Assembly: GCA_033085395.1 (NCBI GenBank)
Contig: MU853190.1
Location: forward strand, 124,001 to 188,000
DNA: 64,000 bases
Direction of reading: 5' to 3'
Source: Xanthoparmelia taractica
Taxonomy: Eukaryota > Ascomycota > Lecanoromycetes > Lecanorales > Parmeliaceae
In this document: positions 1-11,700 of the stretch, piece by piece
How the letters are laid out: every line of letters starts with the position of its first letter
Position numbering within the stretch: the stretch's first letter is position 1
Notes under the pieces: generated by a model
Told to the model about the DNA's origin: nothing
Seen by the model: the letters and a program-made list of their open reading frames with translations, nothing else
The model's database searches: none
Program-made: the position numbers and the translations under genes

Positions 1-420
1 TCTCAACAACTCTACTCCACGAACCAACGTGTACAACGTCTTTACCCTGGGCGTTCCACTGAGACCCAACATTCGTTTCTAAAGGACGACCTCGTGTCTC
101 CCACCACGGTCTCCGCCCATATGATTGCGATTGCTGGGGACGAAGACCGATCCTGGTGGATATTGAGATAGATAGTTGATTGGGTAGCCTTGGCCGAAGA
201 CCACATGCTCTAACCCTGCCCCCCGATTTGATTCCTATTCCTAACCACCCGAATGAACCTATAGATAAATCCATCAGCTAAAGTAAACCAGCCAACGTTC
301 CCTTTCCGGCAAAGGGGCCAATTTGAAACTTCTGTGCTGGTGAAGCATGGCAACGACACTCTCCCCCTTCATTTAACTAATACCCATAATCGAAACAATC
401 ACTCAAAACCATATCATACC

Positions 421-773
421 ATGTCACTACTTATCTCTACCCCAGCCTCCCAACCTCCCTCCGGCTCACATTCACAGAGATCGGCACTCTCATCTCCAGT
501 AGTCTCGTACCCCCCCAATCTCCCCTTCCCCGAGAAAAGAAGCCGTCCCACGTCACCATTCTCCCATTCCGCTTCCTGCGAAGTTGAGGTACTGAGAGGT
601 GGTATGTAAGAGGGTATACAAAGAGATGGTGCTAAAAGCAGTAATTACTCACAGCAAAGGTACTTACGTCTAAGACTGAGAGTGTTGCGGTGACTCGTTG
701 GGTAGGTATGTCTATGCAGACAGGAGAAGGGATGGAGGGTTTGGGGGTGAATAAGCCAGTGGGTTGCATTTGA
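421..773 (+). CDS. Small hypothetical protein, two exons
   Basis: Unrecognised. I propose exons 421-601 and 655-773 joined across a 53-nt intron that starts GTATGT and ends CACAG, with a CTAAA branch-like site. Joined, they are exactly in frame and give about 99 residues. The N-terminal half is rich in Ser and Pro (MSLLISTPASQPPSG at the start) and the end is glycine-rich (EGLGVNKPVGCI before a TGA stop). An in-frame ATG also exists at 334; I prefer 421 because the upstream residues are compositionally unlike the rest. No domain, signal peptide or membrane segment is visible. Support is limited to the clean splice and the non-random C-terminus, so this could still be a chance ORF. Confidence 0.45.
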
Positions 774-1265
774 ATTATGAAGCCTGGTAATAAGTAGGTA
801 AAATAGTATTTCCCACGATGCATCACAATCAAATCCTAGCACATCTTTTCGAAAAACGGTTGAGACGTCTCTAAAAGCCAATCCATTACAAGTTCCAAAG
901 CTCTATCATATATCCATCATCCTTTTAATGTATGGAGAGCATCAGCTCCATAGAATTTGCCCGCCAGACTCTCGTTGCGATGATGACAGGCTACCAAAGC
1001 CAGGCTCTCATTAGTATCGCGTCTGATCATTCCTAGACGGCTCTTTGACTTTCTTGATAGCGAACTCCTTGCCATGGGTTCGGACCAAATAGCGCCACAT
1101 ATTTAGCTCATGGCCGCTCAGTCAGGCTCACATGTTTCGCCTTTGCAACGCTAAAAGATCGAAGGCCGGAAGATTGTAGCTCTTTCCATAATTTCACATG
1201 GACTCATTCCCAATCATAAGAATCCCAGCTTTTCTCTCCACCGCGCCCGCGTACCCCGTCCCCTA
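774..1265. other. Intergenic, no gene seen
   Basis: The short reading frames here are antisense shadows without splice support. It is the downstream flank of the iron transporter gene. Confidence 0.6.
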
Positions 1266-2230
1266 TCAAAGCCCCTTCTCCCCCCGATTAATCCCTTTGA
1301 CGATACCCACCGCCGCCGCCGCAGCAAACGCCCCCAGCCCTACCATCTGCACCGCCCCCACCAAACCCATCCTCACCTCCCTTCGTCCCTTCCACCCAAT
1401 AATCGACCCCGTCTTCACCCACCCAAACCCAAACAGACATACTACCACGACAGCGATGCTGCAAAAGAAGGCGAGGAAGACGCGCGTCCGCTGCACGCAC
1501 AGGTAGGGGATCAGGGGGATGAAGCCGCCGATGAAGTAGCCCGACGCGAGCGTGATGCAGCTGATGAAGGGGGAGGCAGAGGATGGGGGTGTAAGATGGT
1601 GGTGGTGGAGGAGAAGGTAGATGGTTTGGTGGGAGCGGGGTAGGGAGCGGAATTCGGAAAGGAGGGCAGAGGTGAGGGCGGGGGTGTGGTAGGGGGACCA
1701 GATTGATTCGACGAGGGAGGCGGTGGCGGCGGGGTCGTTGATGATCATGGCTTCGGTTTCTCGGCGCTTGCAGTCGTACTCGAGGCTGGGAAGGGGGTTG
1801 TTAGCTAAGTTGTGACATGGGGGGTCTGGAGGCCGTGGAGTCGAGTAGTCGCTGAGAGCAAAAGAGAGAGAGGGAGGGCAAGGACTTCTTACGAATCACT
1901 CTTCGACCCCAGCAATCCTCCCAGACCCATTGAGATCGCCCCAGCGAACAGCTCCGCCAGACCGCCGGAGACGACCACTTTTGCGTTCCCGTAGTCGGTG
2001 AGACCGGCAGCGACGGCGAAGGGGACGACGATGCCGTCCGAGACTCCGATGACTGCGTCCTTGATGTTGCTGGGGCTTGGCTTGAAATTGCGGAGGCGCT
2101 GAAATAGCGCAATCTGTTGGGTTGGACGGGCACTTGGTTTTTTTGGTGAAGATGAGGTGGTGGTGGTGGTGCTGGGTGCGTGTTGAGCGAGGGTTTGGGA
2201 TTCGAGCTCGATGGTGGTGGAAGGTTGCAT
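1266..2230 (-). CDS. ccc1: CCC1/VIT1-family vacuolar iron/manganese transporter
   Basis: Family role: moves Fe2+ or Mn2+ from cytosol into the vacuole as a detoxifying store. Two exons, about 1893-2230 and 1266-1785, join across an intron of about 107 nt (GTAAGA...CAG). The spliced product is about 285 residues. Residues 1-55 are a Ser/Thr/Pro-rich cytosolic tail. Then comes the family hallmark DAVIGVSDGIVVPFAVAAG (first transmembrane segment with its metal-site Asp), followed by GGLAELFAGAISMGLGGLLG. The junction yields the charged LEYDCKRRETEA stretch expected in the cytosolic metal-binding linker. The C-terminal exon has three hydrophobic segments, including SGYFIGGFIPLIPYL. The linker is shorter than in plant VIT1, as is usual in fungi. 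Family assignment is secure; metal preference is inference. Confidence 0.93.
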
Positions 2231-3084
2231 GGTGGTTGTCGAAGAGGTCTCTGTTTTGGTGCTGCAGGTGGTTGATGAGGCTGTTGCTCAATGTTCATGT
2301 CAGAGAAGGTTCCTGGGGCAAACGAAAAGTTTCCATGTGGAACATTGCCATGACGCTTATGCCTTTACATGAGTCTTGCCCGGGTCAGACTTACAAGGCT
2401 TGATGCCATCACCATCAGATCTCCAGTCATAGTCCTTCTCCGAGTCTTGATGCTGATGTTGAAGCGACGGATTGAAAGCCATGATTTTCGGACAGGCAAA
2501 GAAGGCCTTTGCTTTTGTGCCGAGCGTTGTCGCTATGGTGGGACTCGGTGAGATGTCGAGATAAGTATTGCAATAGTTCTCACGTGGTTCTGATCCTTGT
2601 TGCTGAGCCAAGATTAGGCGATGTAGAATATGTAGAACGCAGAAGTGCAGTGGGAGCAACCATAAATTGGGGATATAGAGCAGTGCTGCACGAGCAAAGT
2701 GGAATGGCAATGCGAATGTGGGAAGCGACCAATCAGAGCGTTGGTATTAGTCAGGTCTCGGGGAAGCTAAGACTAATGCGTACAAAAAATCAATCTGTGT
2801 TTGACGGCTATGTTCGTATGGACTGCCAGCGGGCGTAAGCGAGGATAGTTGCATGACACAAAAGAGAGTGTGTGAGAGCTTGTGATTTGCGGACGTACCT
2901 GTTTTCCCTACAATCTCTGGAGATAACCGTTGGCATCTCTATATATGTGCTTTTTCGATCAATGCTCTGTCAAACGCATCGTGTCAGACTGCAATGCATG
3001 GACGCTGTCAGGGATCGTAGCCGACAAGCGATGAATCTGAATCTGGGGTAAATCCGCTCTGGATTACTCTTGGCATCATCTTTT
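2231..3084. other. Intergenic, no gene supported
   Basis: Probable promoter region of the iron transporter plus the 3' flank of the RAD10 gene. A 117-codon minus-strand frame at 2357-2710 has no recognisable content. Confidence 0.6.
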
Positions 3085-4266
3085 TCACTCTTTTCGTAGT
3101 TTGGCTAGAGCCGCTGCCATGCCTTCACTCAGACCTTCCTTGGCATTGGCGGTTGCTTTGGATTGCGGCAACTTCTCCTTGGCGTGGGGATTGCTGCTTG
3201 AGGTCTTCTCCATTTCCTCTGCGGCCGCCAATAGGAGAGCTTCCTCTTCGTCTTCACCAGGCTCCCAGAGTGGTACTTCATCCGCAGGTCTCTTTGGAGG
3301 TCGTTGCTGCGCTTTCTCAACAGTACCCAAACCTGAAGCTGCTACATCATTGGTTGGCGTCTTGCCACTCGGTACAGGCGCTGGGCTTCGATGTTGCTCG
3401 TCAGCTGCATCTTCAAACAAGCTGTCGTCTCTAGCCAGCCCAGTAGGATCCCGGCCCCCGGGTAGCTCAACCGAGCTTTCTTCTCTCCCAAGCCCGATCC
3501 CCCTCTTCGCCGCCTTCCTCACTCTAAAATTTTCCCTCACAGTCCCGACCCACCTCTGCACCTTCTTCTCTCCCCATCCAGTAATCTCTGCGATCTCCTC
3601 TGGCCTCGCATTCACTGCGGCTCTCACGCTTCCAAACGCGGATACCAAGCTCAATGCATCCGTCTTGTTGATACTTCTGGGCACAGTGATAAACTCGATA
3701 AGCTTCTCACTGTAGCTTGTAGCTTGATGTGCGCGTATGCTTGCCGGTGAGGCATGCTCATACGACTTGTACAGCTCCAGATACCGTCCAGCCTCCTGCG
3801 CAGACCAGCACAATATCAGTGTCAAATTATTAATCAGACTCGTCTTGCTTAGTTCCTTCAAGCTCTCCTCATGATTTTGGATATCCACCATCGTTAACAG
3901 CACCCTTAGGTTATACATGTGCCCCAATGCCCGTATGCGAGAGTAGATATACTCGGGATGTAGGCGGTGGTACTTGAGACTCAGGAAGAGAGCGCATGTC
4001 GTGGCCCCGAGGACGTAGTCAGCGGGTATATCGCCGTATTCCCATGGCAAAGAGCGGATGTTGTTGAGAATTGGATTGCCCTTCTGACGGGTGGAGACGA
4101 GGATGGAAGAGGGCGCGGAGCGGGAGGTGAGGGTTTGAGGTTTGGGCTGTTGGATCTTGGGAGCTGTGGCGGAAGACTTGGTGGACGGTCCTGCAGCATG
4201 GTTCCCTCCATCAACAGCGTCCACAATAGCAGCGAAGTCTGCGTCATCACCAAATTCGTCGTCCAT
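3085..4266 (-). CDS. rad10: DNA excision repair protein Rad10/ERCC1/Swi10
   Basis: Non-catalytic partner of the XPF/Rad1 nuclease; the pair makes the 5' incision in nucleotide excision repair and acts in single-strand annealing. A single exon of 393 codons. Residues about 54-180 form the central XPA/DNA-binding domain, recognisable from NPILNNIRSLPWEYGDIPAD and the stretch ending LTLILCWSAQEAGRYLE. Residues about 203-247 form the tandem helix-hairpin-helix used to dimerise with XPF (LSLVSAFGSVRAAVNA, then EEIAEITGWGEKKVQRW). The acidic N-terminus (MDDEFGDDADF) and a charged C-terminal extension after residue 250 are typical of filamentous fungi. Start chosen at the only upstream ATG in frame. 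Nothing suggests decay. Confidence 0.97.
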   Translation of the reverse strand: MDDEFGDDADFAAIVDAVDGGNHAAGPSTKSSATAPKIQQPKPQTLTSRSAPSSILVSTRQKGNPILNNIRSLPWEYGDIPADYVLGATTCALFLSLKYHRLHPEYIYSRIRALGHMYNLRVLLTMVDIQNHEESLKELSKTSLINNLTLILCWSAQEAGRYLELYKSYEHASPASIRAHQATSYSEKLIEFITVPRSINKTDALSLVSAFGSVRAAVNARPEEIAEITGWGEKKVQRWVGTVRENFRVRKAAKRGIGLGREESSVELPGGRDPTGLARDDSLFEDAADEQHRSPAPVPSGKTPTNDVAASGLGTVEKAQQRPPKRPADEVPLWEPGEDEEEALLLAAAEEMEKTSSSNPHAKEKLPQSKATANAKEGLSEGMAAALAKLRKE

Positions 4267-4471
4267 TGATGGCGTCGATTAGGAAGTCAGCATTCCAACA
4301 GCGAGAAAAGATCAAGCGCCGGGTGGTAGAGGTGAATCGAGTTTGCCCCACTTTCGATCGTCAATCTGCAGGTTACATCTACGAAGTACCTCCCTTACAC
4401 ACACGACTACGATACCACCAAACCTCTGTCTGCACTTTCAGTTAAGACATCCCATTTATCTTTCGCGCACC

Positions 4472-4720
4472 ATGTCCTCCATTCCCTCCCTCACCAGCTC
4501 AGAGAAGCCCTCCAACAGCGACACGACCCTCGACAAGGAGTCCGTGACCAAGAACGTCTCCTCCGCCATGAACGGTGCGAACGAGAAGAGCGGAAGTTCT
4601 GCTGCAGCCGAGACTGAAGCTGGTGTTGCGCAAACGGCGTCAGAGGTAGAGAGGGCGGCGAACAAGCTGTACGAAGAGAATATCGAGGATGAGTATGCCA
4701 AAAGGGAAGGCGGAGCTTGA
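4472..4720 (+). CDS. Small acidic hypothetical protein (82 aa)
   Basis: The frame is open from 4343, but the ATG at 4472 has the better context (CACCATGTCC), and the 43 residues before it look like translated leader (His/Leu/Thr-rich), so I start there. The product is Ser/Thr/Ala/Glu-rich and polar, with no signal peptide or membrane segment, and ends KLYEENIEDEYAKREGGA. I recall similar endings in small uncharacterised proteins of other ascomycetes, but cannot confirm that here. It is divergently arranged from the RAD10 gene with about 200 bp between starts, so the two may share a promoter. Function unknown. Confidence 0.7.
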   Translation: MSSIPSLTSSEKPSNSDTTLDKESVTKNVSSAMNGANEKSGSSAAAETEAGVAQTASEVERAANKLYEENIEDEYAKREGGA

Positions 4721-5037
4721 GGGGAAGGTAGCGAAGGGTGCGGAGAAGAATGGGGTTATCGGGCGAGGAGAAGGAGAGGCGGAGATGTCTTGGGTAGCTG
4801 GTTGAGATAGATAGAGACGATACCCTGCTCAATCATGGCCGCTATTGATGGCGACCATCTCCAACAGATGACAACACTACATATCTAACACAAAGCAATG
4901 AGCAGCTTTACTCGAGTATACACACGCCCGCGGCTCCTAGTATCTTGTCATCGTAAGCAGTCGTATTGTGTATATAGTACTATCTAGACTGCGACACATA
5001 CGATCGAGTTCTGCTGAGCCTCGCACCCCACTATCGG

Positions 5038-5601
5038 TCAACCCTTCAACTCTCCTTTGCTCTTCATTTCCCTCGCAACATCAATCGTATGCTGCACCGT
5101 CGTCCTTGCCTGGTTCCACAGCTGATCAGACAGTTTCTTCGCTTCTTCGCTCCCCTCCTGGATCTTCGGATACGGCCATTCAAAGTAAAATGTCAGGTAG
5201 AGGTCCGTTTCATCCTTGCCTTGGGAGATGGTGTTGTTGATGAAGGCGCCTAAGTCGAGATTGCGGAAGTCAACCTGCGGCAACGGAGAGCGGTCAGCTT
5301 GCCAGGATCGCATGAAGCTTGTACAAACTGGAACGCATGGACTTACTTTCCAGGGAGCGTGAATATCCAGCTCCTCGATCGCTTTCCCGCCTGGTGGGCC
5401 CATGCCTTCCTTGAAGGTCACGGCCCTCTTCATGGAGCTATCCGTCTCCTCGAGGACCTCGCAGGCAGACATGGGAGCGACGAATAGCTGGGGCTTGCGG
5501 CATTTGATTTGCATCACTTCCCAGAGTTCGGTAAGAGTAAGCGTTGGGGAGGCGTTGGAGGGATTAACAGGGTAGGTTTGAGATTGGCAGAGGACGACCA
5601 T
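5038..5601 (-). CDS. AtaL-like (DUF1857) SRPBCC-fold protein
   Basis: Resembles the DUF1857/AtaL family (named after acetylaranotin cluster protein L), small START/SRPBCC-like proteins of unclear biochemistry. Supporting features are the early LTLTELWEVMQIKCRKPQLF segment, a Cys-Glu-Val strand (SACEVLEETD), the AFINNTISQGKDETDLYLTF strand pair and a long C-terminal helix. The open frame is 187 codons, but 5275-5346 has a GTAAGT donor, a GCTGAC branch site and a GCAG acceptor. This intron is exactly 72 nt and stop-free, so it hides inside the ORF. Removing it gives exons 5347-5601 and 5038-5274 and 163 residues, the usual family length. No biosynthetic cluster surrounds it, so a role in secondary metabolism should not be assumed. 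Confidence 0.85.
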   Translation of the reverse strand: MVVLCQSQTYPVNPSNASPTLTLTELWEVMQIKCRKPQLFVAPMSACEVLEETDSSMKRAVTFKEGMGPPGGKAIEELDIHAPWKVSPCVPVCTSFMRSWQADRSPLPQVDFRNLDLGAFINNTISQGKDETDLYLTFYFEWPYPKIQEGSEEAKKLSDQLWNQARTTVQHTIDVAREMKSKGELKG

Positions 5602-6262
5602 GGTTGCGGTCGCTGTTGGATGCGAATTGGCCGAGCCAGGTCAATACGGAGGACTTTGAGTTTATGTTGTCCACAATCTTTCTCATAAGCACAGACAAAG
5701 CAGTGAGATGCAGTTGATTGATCGAAGAGATCCCAGAATGATAAACTCGGCCGTACCGTTAGCAGCGAGGAAGATGGCCGACTTCTTGAAGAGAGGGCAG
5801 TCGTATAGCAAGTTGATGACGTTGATTATCCCTCAAAGTCATTGGCCTCGGTTGGTTAAGAGGCTGAAGGCGCGAATGCTGCCAAGAGGCTTCAAGTATC
5901 AGCTCCTCAGCCATACTGAATAATTTACCTTAGGTAGGTAACTGTTCCTCGTTCTTGAGCCCTCCCATATTTTCCGCTTCACAAGCCACCAAAGACTGTG
6001 AAGAAGCATAGGTGCATGGGTTGAAGGAAAGGTTGGAATCAACAGAATCGGGAAATAAGAGACGCTAAACCTCAAATGATTAGCTTCACTCTCATAGGGC
6101 AAAGTAACATTGCACCAATTGCCTTTCTCCGAGTCTGATCACACATCGAGTCTGCCTACTTTCTGTTACTTACTTTCTCCTCCTTGTTGGCAGCGTATAG
6201 CACCGTTGATCCATGAAATATAGCTGATGCAGACTCTAGGTTAGCTGTGTCTTTACTACAGT
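5602..6262. other. Intergenic, no gene supported
   Basis: Upstream of two divergent genes. Only short frames of low quality (5708-5923 plus, 5899-6102 minus). Nothing recognised. Confidence 0.6.
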
Positions 6263-8779
6263 ATGATTACAAGGAAGTGCATACCATTTCAATATAATCA
6301 TATTTCCATAATTTCTCCTACGAGAAATTCAATTCACCTGCGTAATGCGCAAGAGCAGTCTATTTCTACATTTAGACCCTTATCTGCTTACTCAGATACT
6401 GTATCAAATTTGAAAATCGGAGAACATACCCGTGTGATCTTTCAAGGCTATACTGGAAAGCAGGTGAATCTCGTCCCCAGTTGACTCGCTCCATCTTCTA
6501 AGACGAATAATAAGGCTACTCAAAATGCTAAACAATCTATTGAGTATGGGACAAGAATTGTCGGTGGCGTCACACCTGGCAAGAATGGCGAGCACCTTGG
6601 ACTTCCTGTATTACCGTCTGTACGAGCAGTGAGCGAGACCTTCCCCCTTTTTCTAATCTCGTGGTCCACCAAAAGGATTCTGATGGTGCCTCAGGCCAAA
6701 GAACGGCTAAAGCCGGACGCAACAGCCATCTACGTGGCTGCCCAGCAGGCCGCTGGTGCTATTGAGGAAGCAATAGAAGCAGAGATCCCGCTTATTGTTG
6801 CTGTTGCTGAACACATACCCTTGCATGACATGCTTAGAGTACAAACTCAACCTTTCTTGGAAAAATGGTTCTAGCTGAACTTTGAAGGTTCAATCCATGC
6901 TAAGATCTCAGTCGAAATCTCGCCTCGTTGGCGCAAACTCACCCGGCATGATTTCCGCGATCGGGAGGTGCAGACTTGGCTTTCACCCTCTACCGACTTT
7001 CCTACCAGGGACCATTGCCATAGTGGCCAAGTCTGGCACTCTAAGCTACGAGACTGTTGCATCTACTACGCGAGCTGGCCTTGGTCAAAGCCTCGTTATT
7101 GGGATGGGCGGAGACCGTCTTCCTGGGACTGACTTTGTTGATGCGTTGAGGATTTTCGAACATGACGTTGATACGAAAGGCATAATACTCGTAGGAGAGA
7201 TTGGAGGACGTGCCGAAGAAGATGCGGCAGAATGGGTTAAGGAGTACAGAAAACGTTCAGTGAAACCAAAGTATGTTTGTCCCTCAGCTTATTACGAGCC
7301 TGCTGACATTACAAGGCCTGTCATGGCACTCATTGCTGGGATACAAGCTCCTTCAGGTAGAGTCATGGGCCATGCTGGGGCTTTTGTTGGCGCCGGTGAG
7401 AGAAAAGCCGTTGGTAAATTGCGAGCGCTTGAAGATGCTGGAGTTGTGATCACGAACCATCCCTCAAAGTTTGGTGAGGAAATGAAGCGACTACTTGGTC
7501 GTGAAGCCTATCGAACAACTTCTGTAAGTGACGCTCAGAATCGGAGACCTAAATTTCAAGCCGTTCAAAAGTTGATCTGGGCAGCCACCACCATCATATG
7601 ACAAAGTCCAGCAACGAAATATGCATACTCTCCAAAGACCTGCCGTACAGTCTCCTGGTAATCCCACTTCACTCCAGCAGCGAAATATTCACATCTCGGA
7701 ATCTCAAAGCTTTGATATGCTCGAAAATCTTGGGGTACCAATCTCAAGGTCCGAGGATCCTGAGAGTAGGGATTATTTTTTGACCATTGCGGTGGATAGG
7801 ACAAATTACGCGCCGTGCATCATTACTTCATACTCAATTGGAGGTGAAAGCCCTCACATCCATGCAAAAACCTACCCTTTGCGAATGGACAAGATTGTAG
7901 ATGAGTCAACGTTGTTCTCAATAGCGACGGATCTCAAATGTGGAAAAGAATCGCACGAGTCTTTGTCACTTATATTGTCTTCACTCATCAACATATTCTT
8001 TGCTAAAGAAGCTTCATCTCTGTCTACTAGAGTCTCGCGTAATCGTGAAGGAGAGCTCGCAGTGGCACGAGCCGAATTTGAATTTGATGATGCCGCATTC
8101 AGAAGCGGTAGAAGGAACGCTGATCTGCAAACAATGCGAGATACTAGTAATGAGGCACCGGAAGAGGTGGAGGCTGAGAAAGACAGCATCGTTTACATCA
8201 AGTAAGACCATCTTCTATCCTCCTCTTGGCATCACAGGATAGTTTATGACCATCCACCGTCTAGACTTAGGGATGACGGCAACATTGGCACGCTGGGTAC
8301 GCCATCCTAGGTCACTACCGATCCGAGTTCTGACCGCACTTTATAGTCAACGGTGCCGGTCTTGCCATGAATACTGTCGACGCCATAGCTGACCTGGGAG
8401 GCAAATGCGCCAACTTCCTTGATACCGGCGGCAAAGCGACCAGTGAGACCGTCAAAAGCTCTTTCAGAATCATCTTGAAAGATCCAAGGGTGAAGACCAT
8501 CTTTGTCAACATATTCGGCGGACTTACTCTTTGCGACATGATTGCCGATGGCATCATGCTCGCTTACAAGGATCTAGGTATCAAAGTCCCGGTTGTTGTC
8601 CGTCTGAGAGGGACGAACGAGGCAATTGGGCAGAAAATGGTTAGTAATCCTGAGCCACATAAGGGACGAAGCATACTGAGGTCTCCCAGATTGCGGAGAG
8701 TGGGCTTTCTTTGCATGCATTTGATGACTTCGATGAGGCTGCTAAGAAGGTCATTGAATTAGCCAGACAAAGTAACTGA
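6263..8779 (+). CDS. Succinyl-CoA synthetase-like alpha-beta fusion, nine exons
   Basis: Exons 6263-6463, 6503-6628, 6695-6838, 6888-7270, 7316-7523, 7612-8201, 8271-8296, 8347-8639 and 8690-8779 join in frame to 2061 nt (686 aa). All introns have GT/AG ends and all phases agree. Residues 1-45 look like a mitochondrial presequence (Arg/Ser-rich). Residues about 50-350 match the SCS alpha subunit: VIFQGYTGKQ for CoA binding, GPN-like GANSPGM, SGTLSYE, GEIGGRAEEDAAE, and the phospho-histidine motif MGHAGAFVGAG with His near 304. Residues about 355-686 match the beta subunit C-terminal domain: GNIGTLVNGAGLAMNTVDA, LDTGGKATSETVKSSF, FVNIFGG, VVVRLRGTN and DDFDEAAKKVIELA. The N-terminal ATP-grasp part of the beta subunit seems largely missing: after MLENLGVP the protein goes straight to DYFLTIAVDRT, with no Gly-rich nucleotide loop. 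I believe related fused paralogues occur in other moulds. Activity is doubtful. Exon 7 is only 26 nt. Confidence 0.9.
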
Positions 8780-11700
8780 TCCGCGAAGTGACCGCTGGAC
8801 CTTGCTATGATCCATTCAGATCCAGGCCATTCATGTCAAGCTACCAAAGTAATCTTTATCCCTATTATAGAAACAAATGTGTCATTCCCCCTTGGGAAAC
8901 TTCAACTCTTTGCTGTTACAAAACAAAGCTCCGTCTTCTGAGTCTATTATGTCATTTGCGACCCACGTTTTCTTCAAACTCGAAAATCTTCTACATATAT
9001 ACTTGGACATTGACTCAAGGATGTGCATTTCCATTGGTGAGAATTGCAGTATAGTAAGCGCACAGGCTGATACTGTAGGGCGTCTTAATACGATTGTACT
9101 GATGATCGCCGTCTCAAAGGAGATACACTTCACCCTTCAAGCTATGCTACGGGATGAGCTGCAGCCTTGAGTCACTAAACACTGAATACTCTAGAACTCC
9201 TAAAGGACGGCGGTCTGAGAAGAAGCGATGATCTGAATCTGATGATCGGGCCGTCTAAAAGTCCAAAGCCAATCAAACATGACCGATATTTCATAATGCC
9301 ATTCGGCATATGCAAGGCTAACCACGGCATGTGAATCTCTTCCGGACCTGTACCTGCGGTTGCACGCCAGGCTGGCCCTACGAATCATCGACATGCGGGT
9401 CAAGATCCGATGGAATCAAGAAGGGTCAGCATAACAAAACGTGGAGCTCAAGGAAGATTGAATAGATATACGTGTTCAATTTGGGATTCATGGGTTCCAT
9501 AGGGACGAGGGGAGAAGCGGGGGATTAGATCCAGACCCGTCAAGAATCTACTGGGAGCAAAAGTATATTCCGATCATACTATCAACGAATGAAACAGATG
9601 TCTCGTGCAGAACAACGCCTATCACTTCGGAAAGAAAAACCAAGAAGCCAAATCTAAGTATCAGTATAAAATGGTTGGATGTCTGATAAGAGCTGTTGAG
9701 CATTTGAGGGCGCACTGGGCGGGAAGGAAGAAGTCTTCAAAGACGACATTGCAGGTACTGATGAAGCTTTCATAAACTTACAAAATGATAGGTTCTCTAT
9801 TGTCAGTGATGACGGACACGGAAGTTCTTCTTGAGATGATACATCTCAGACCCTTCAATATCAACATCAGTCCCTCACATTGTTGCGATTCTTCATCAAG
9901 GCATGGAGATCCCGCGTTAAATTTAATCCTACATTCCTCAGACTGGTAACACCATTGAGCGATGACAATGCTGTACTGCTACGCTTGTCAATCCAGCTCG
10001 GATGTACGTTGTAACGCGCTGGAAATGCTCAAAAGCGGAACTAGGCCCCAGCATGGCTGAGGAATTTTTTTTGCCTGTTGCTATTTCGTTTCGGACTATA
10101 CTTGCCATCTGAGGCCTCTCCTTGTGAAGTAGTTTTCGTACGATCTCATTGATAATTATATCTCAAGTGGGCGATTCTATTCGTGGAATTGGGGGTCCGA
10201 ATGCAGAAGGCATGGACTTAAGCAGTGGAGATCAAGCACAGCAACTTCAACAAACTGCCAACCAGCAACCCCAGCAGCCTCAGCAGCCAACTCACTCCCA
10301 ATCAATGATGTCGGATGCCATGCGACCATTTGCTGCTATCCTCAAGCTCCTGAGCGGCCTAAGAAGAAAGGCCAGAAGCGAGTAGGAAAGAATGTCGAAT
10401 TGCAGCCTTTGGTTGAAGTGTATTATGATGCGCTTGAGAATTTCTACTACCGGTTCTTTGAACACATCTGGCTTTCATGCCATCCTTCCATTGGGCGCTT
10501 GCGGTAATTTTCAGGGTCAACAGCTCGGGATGAAGGCGGCTGGAAGGCAAAGCAAGCGGAAGCTGGTTGGCCAAACCTAGCAAAGGGACGGGCTCGCATT
10601 AATTGCGCCTACGCGCCCCTTCAATGAGAGCGCAGGATACGGAAGCAATCGGGAAGGTTTGCATCAAAAATATCGCCACCTCTCTTGCGGTCCAGGATGG
10701 ATCAGTGAGAAGTATGGTGGTGGGGGTTTCAGTCCGCTTCGGGTCCAAGATGACTTGGGTTATTGGCGTAGATGGCAAGCTTATTGGATCAACGAGATTA
10801 TACATGAGAAAATGTTCGTTCAGACTTGGGTGAGGGGACAACATTCGATGTCACTTACTCAGGACTGGATCCCTTGCGACAGAAACAAAGTGTCCAGTAA
10901 GTGTCCAGCTCTTTTCAAGAGTAAGTTGGACTGAAGGCTGTTTTGAGGTAAAGCCTTTCCAGATGCAGAGATCAGTAACAGTGTAGGGGCATTGTCGAAG
11001 ACCTATGAAAACGAGCAGGCGCATCTCTCTCGCTTGGCAAACTTACTTCTGGGTGGAAAAGCCTTCTTGGTGTCTTCTCTTCTTGACAATTCATCTCCTC
11101 TACACCATAAATACACCTCATCTCTTACCCCACCTTTATTCACCATATCAGGAGAAACCTGAAAGGATCTCTTCCTAAGTCGTTGGGCTTCCAAATTGAG
11201 CAATTTATCACCATCAAAGTCATCAAGTAAGCCGGAACATGTCAATAAGAAGAAGGTCATTGAAGCTACGCGGCAGGATCAATATACTATGAAGAATAAC
11301 GTTACAACGCTGGAGTATGAACAGCTGTTGTAAGCACAATACTTTGCTCGTACGACTAGTACTCTTGTTTGGGGTTTGGGGTGTTGCTTGCCCGAGTTTG
11401 ATTATATGTGACAACTGGGTTGCGAGAGAAAGATCTAGAGATGAGCTCTTTACTTGCTTCACGATCTGTTCTCGAAATGCACCTCTCACACACAAGCGAA
11501 TCAGTGAAAGCAATAATCTTGGTCACAGTCAAGGCTCAAGCCCTGAATCGGATACTTGCTTAAATACATCAAGCGACACTGAGTCCTTGTATTCGGCTGC
11601 AACAAAGACCTAGAAGCACTTCGCAAGCTCTGCTCCACCAAAGTGCTCTCAGAAGGCAATGGCATTCATCAAGTTTTCAAAATCAATCGTCTGCCACAGG

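Noticed and set aside
2357..2710. 117-codon minus-strand frame upstream of the iron transporter
   Set aside because: No domain or splice support; it lies in the probable promoter and has a mixed His/Cys/Leu composition typical of chance.
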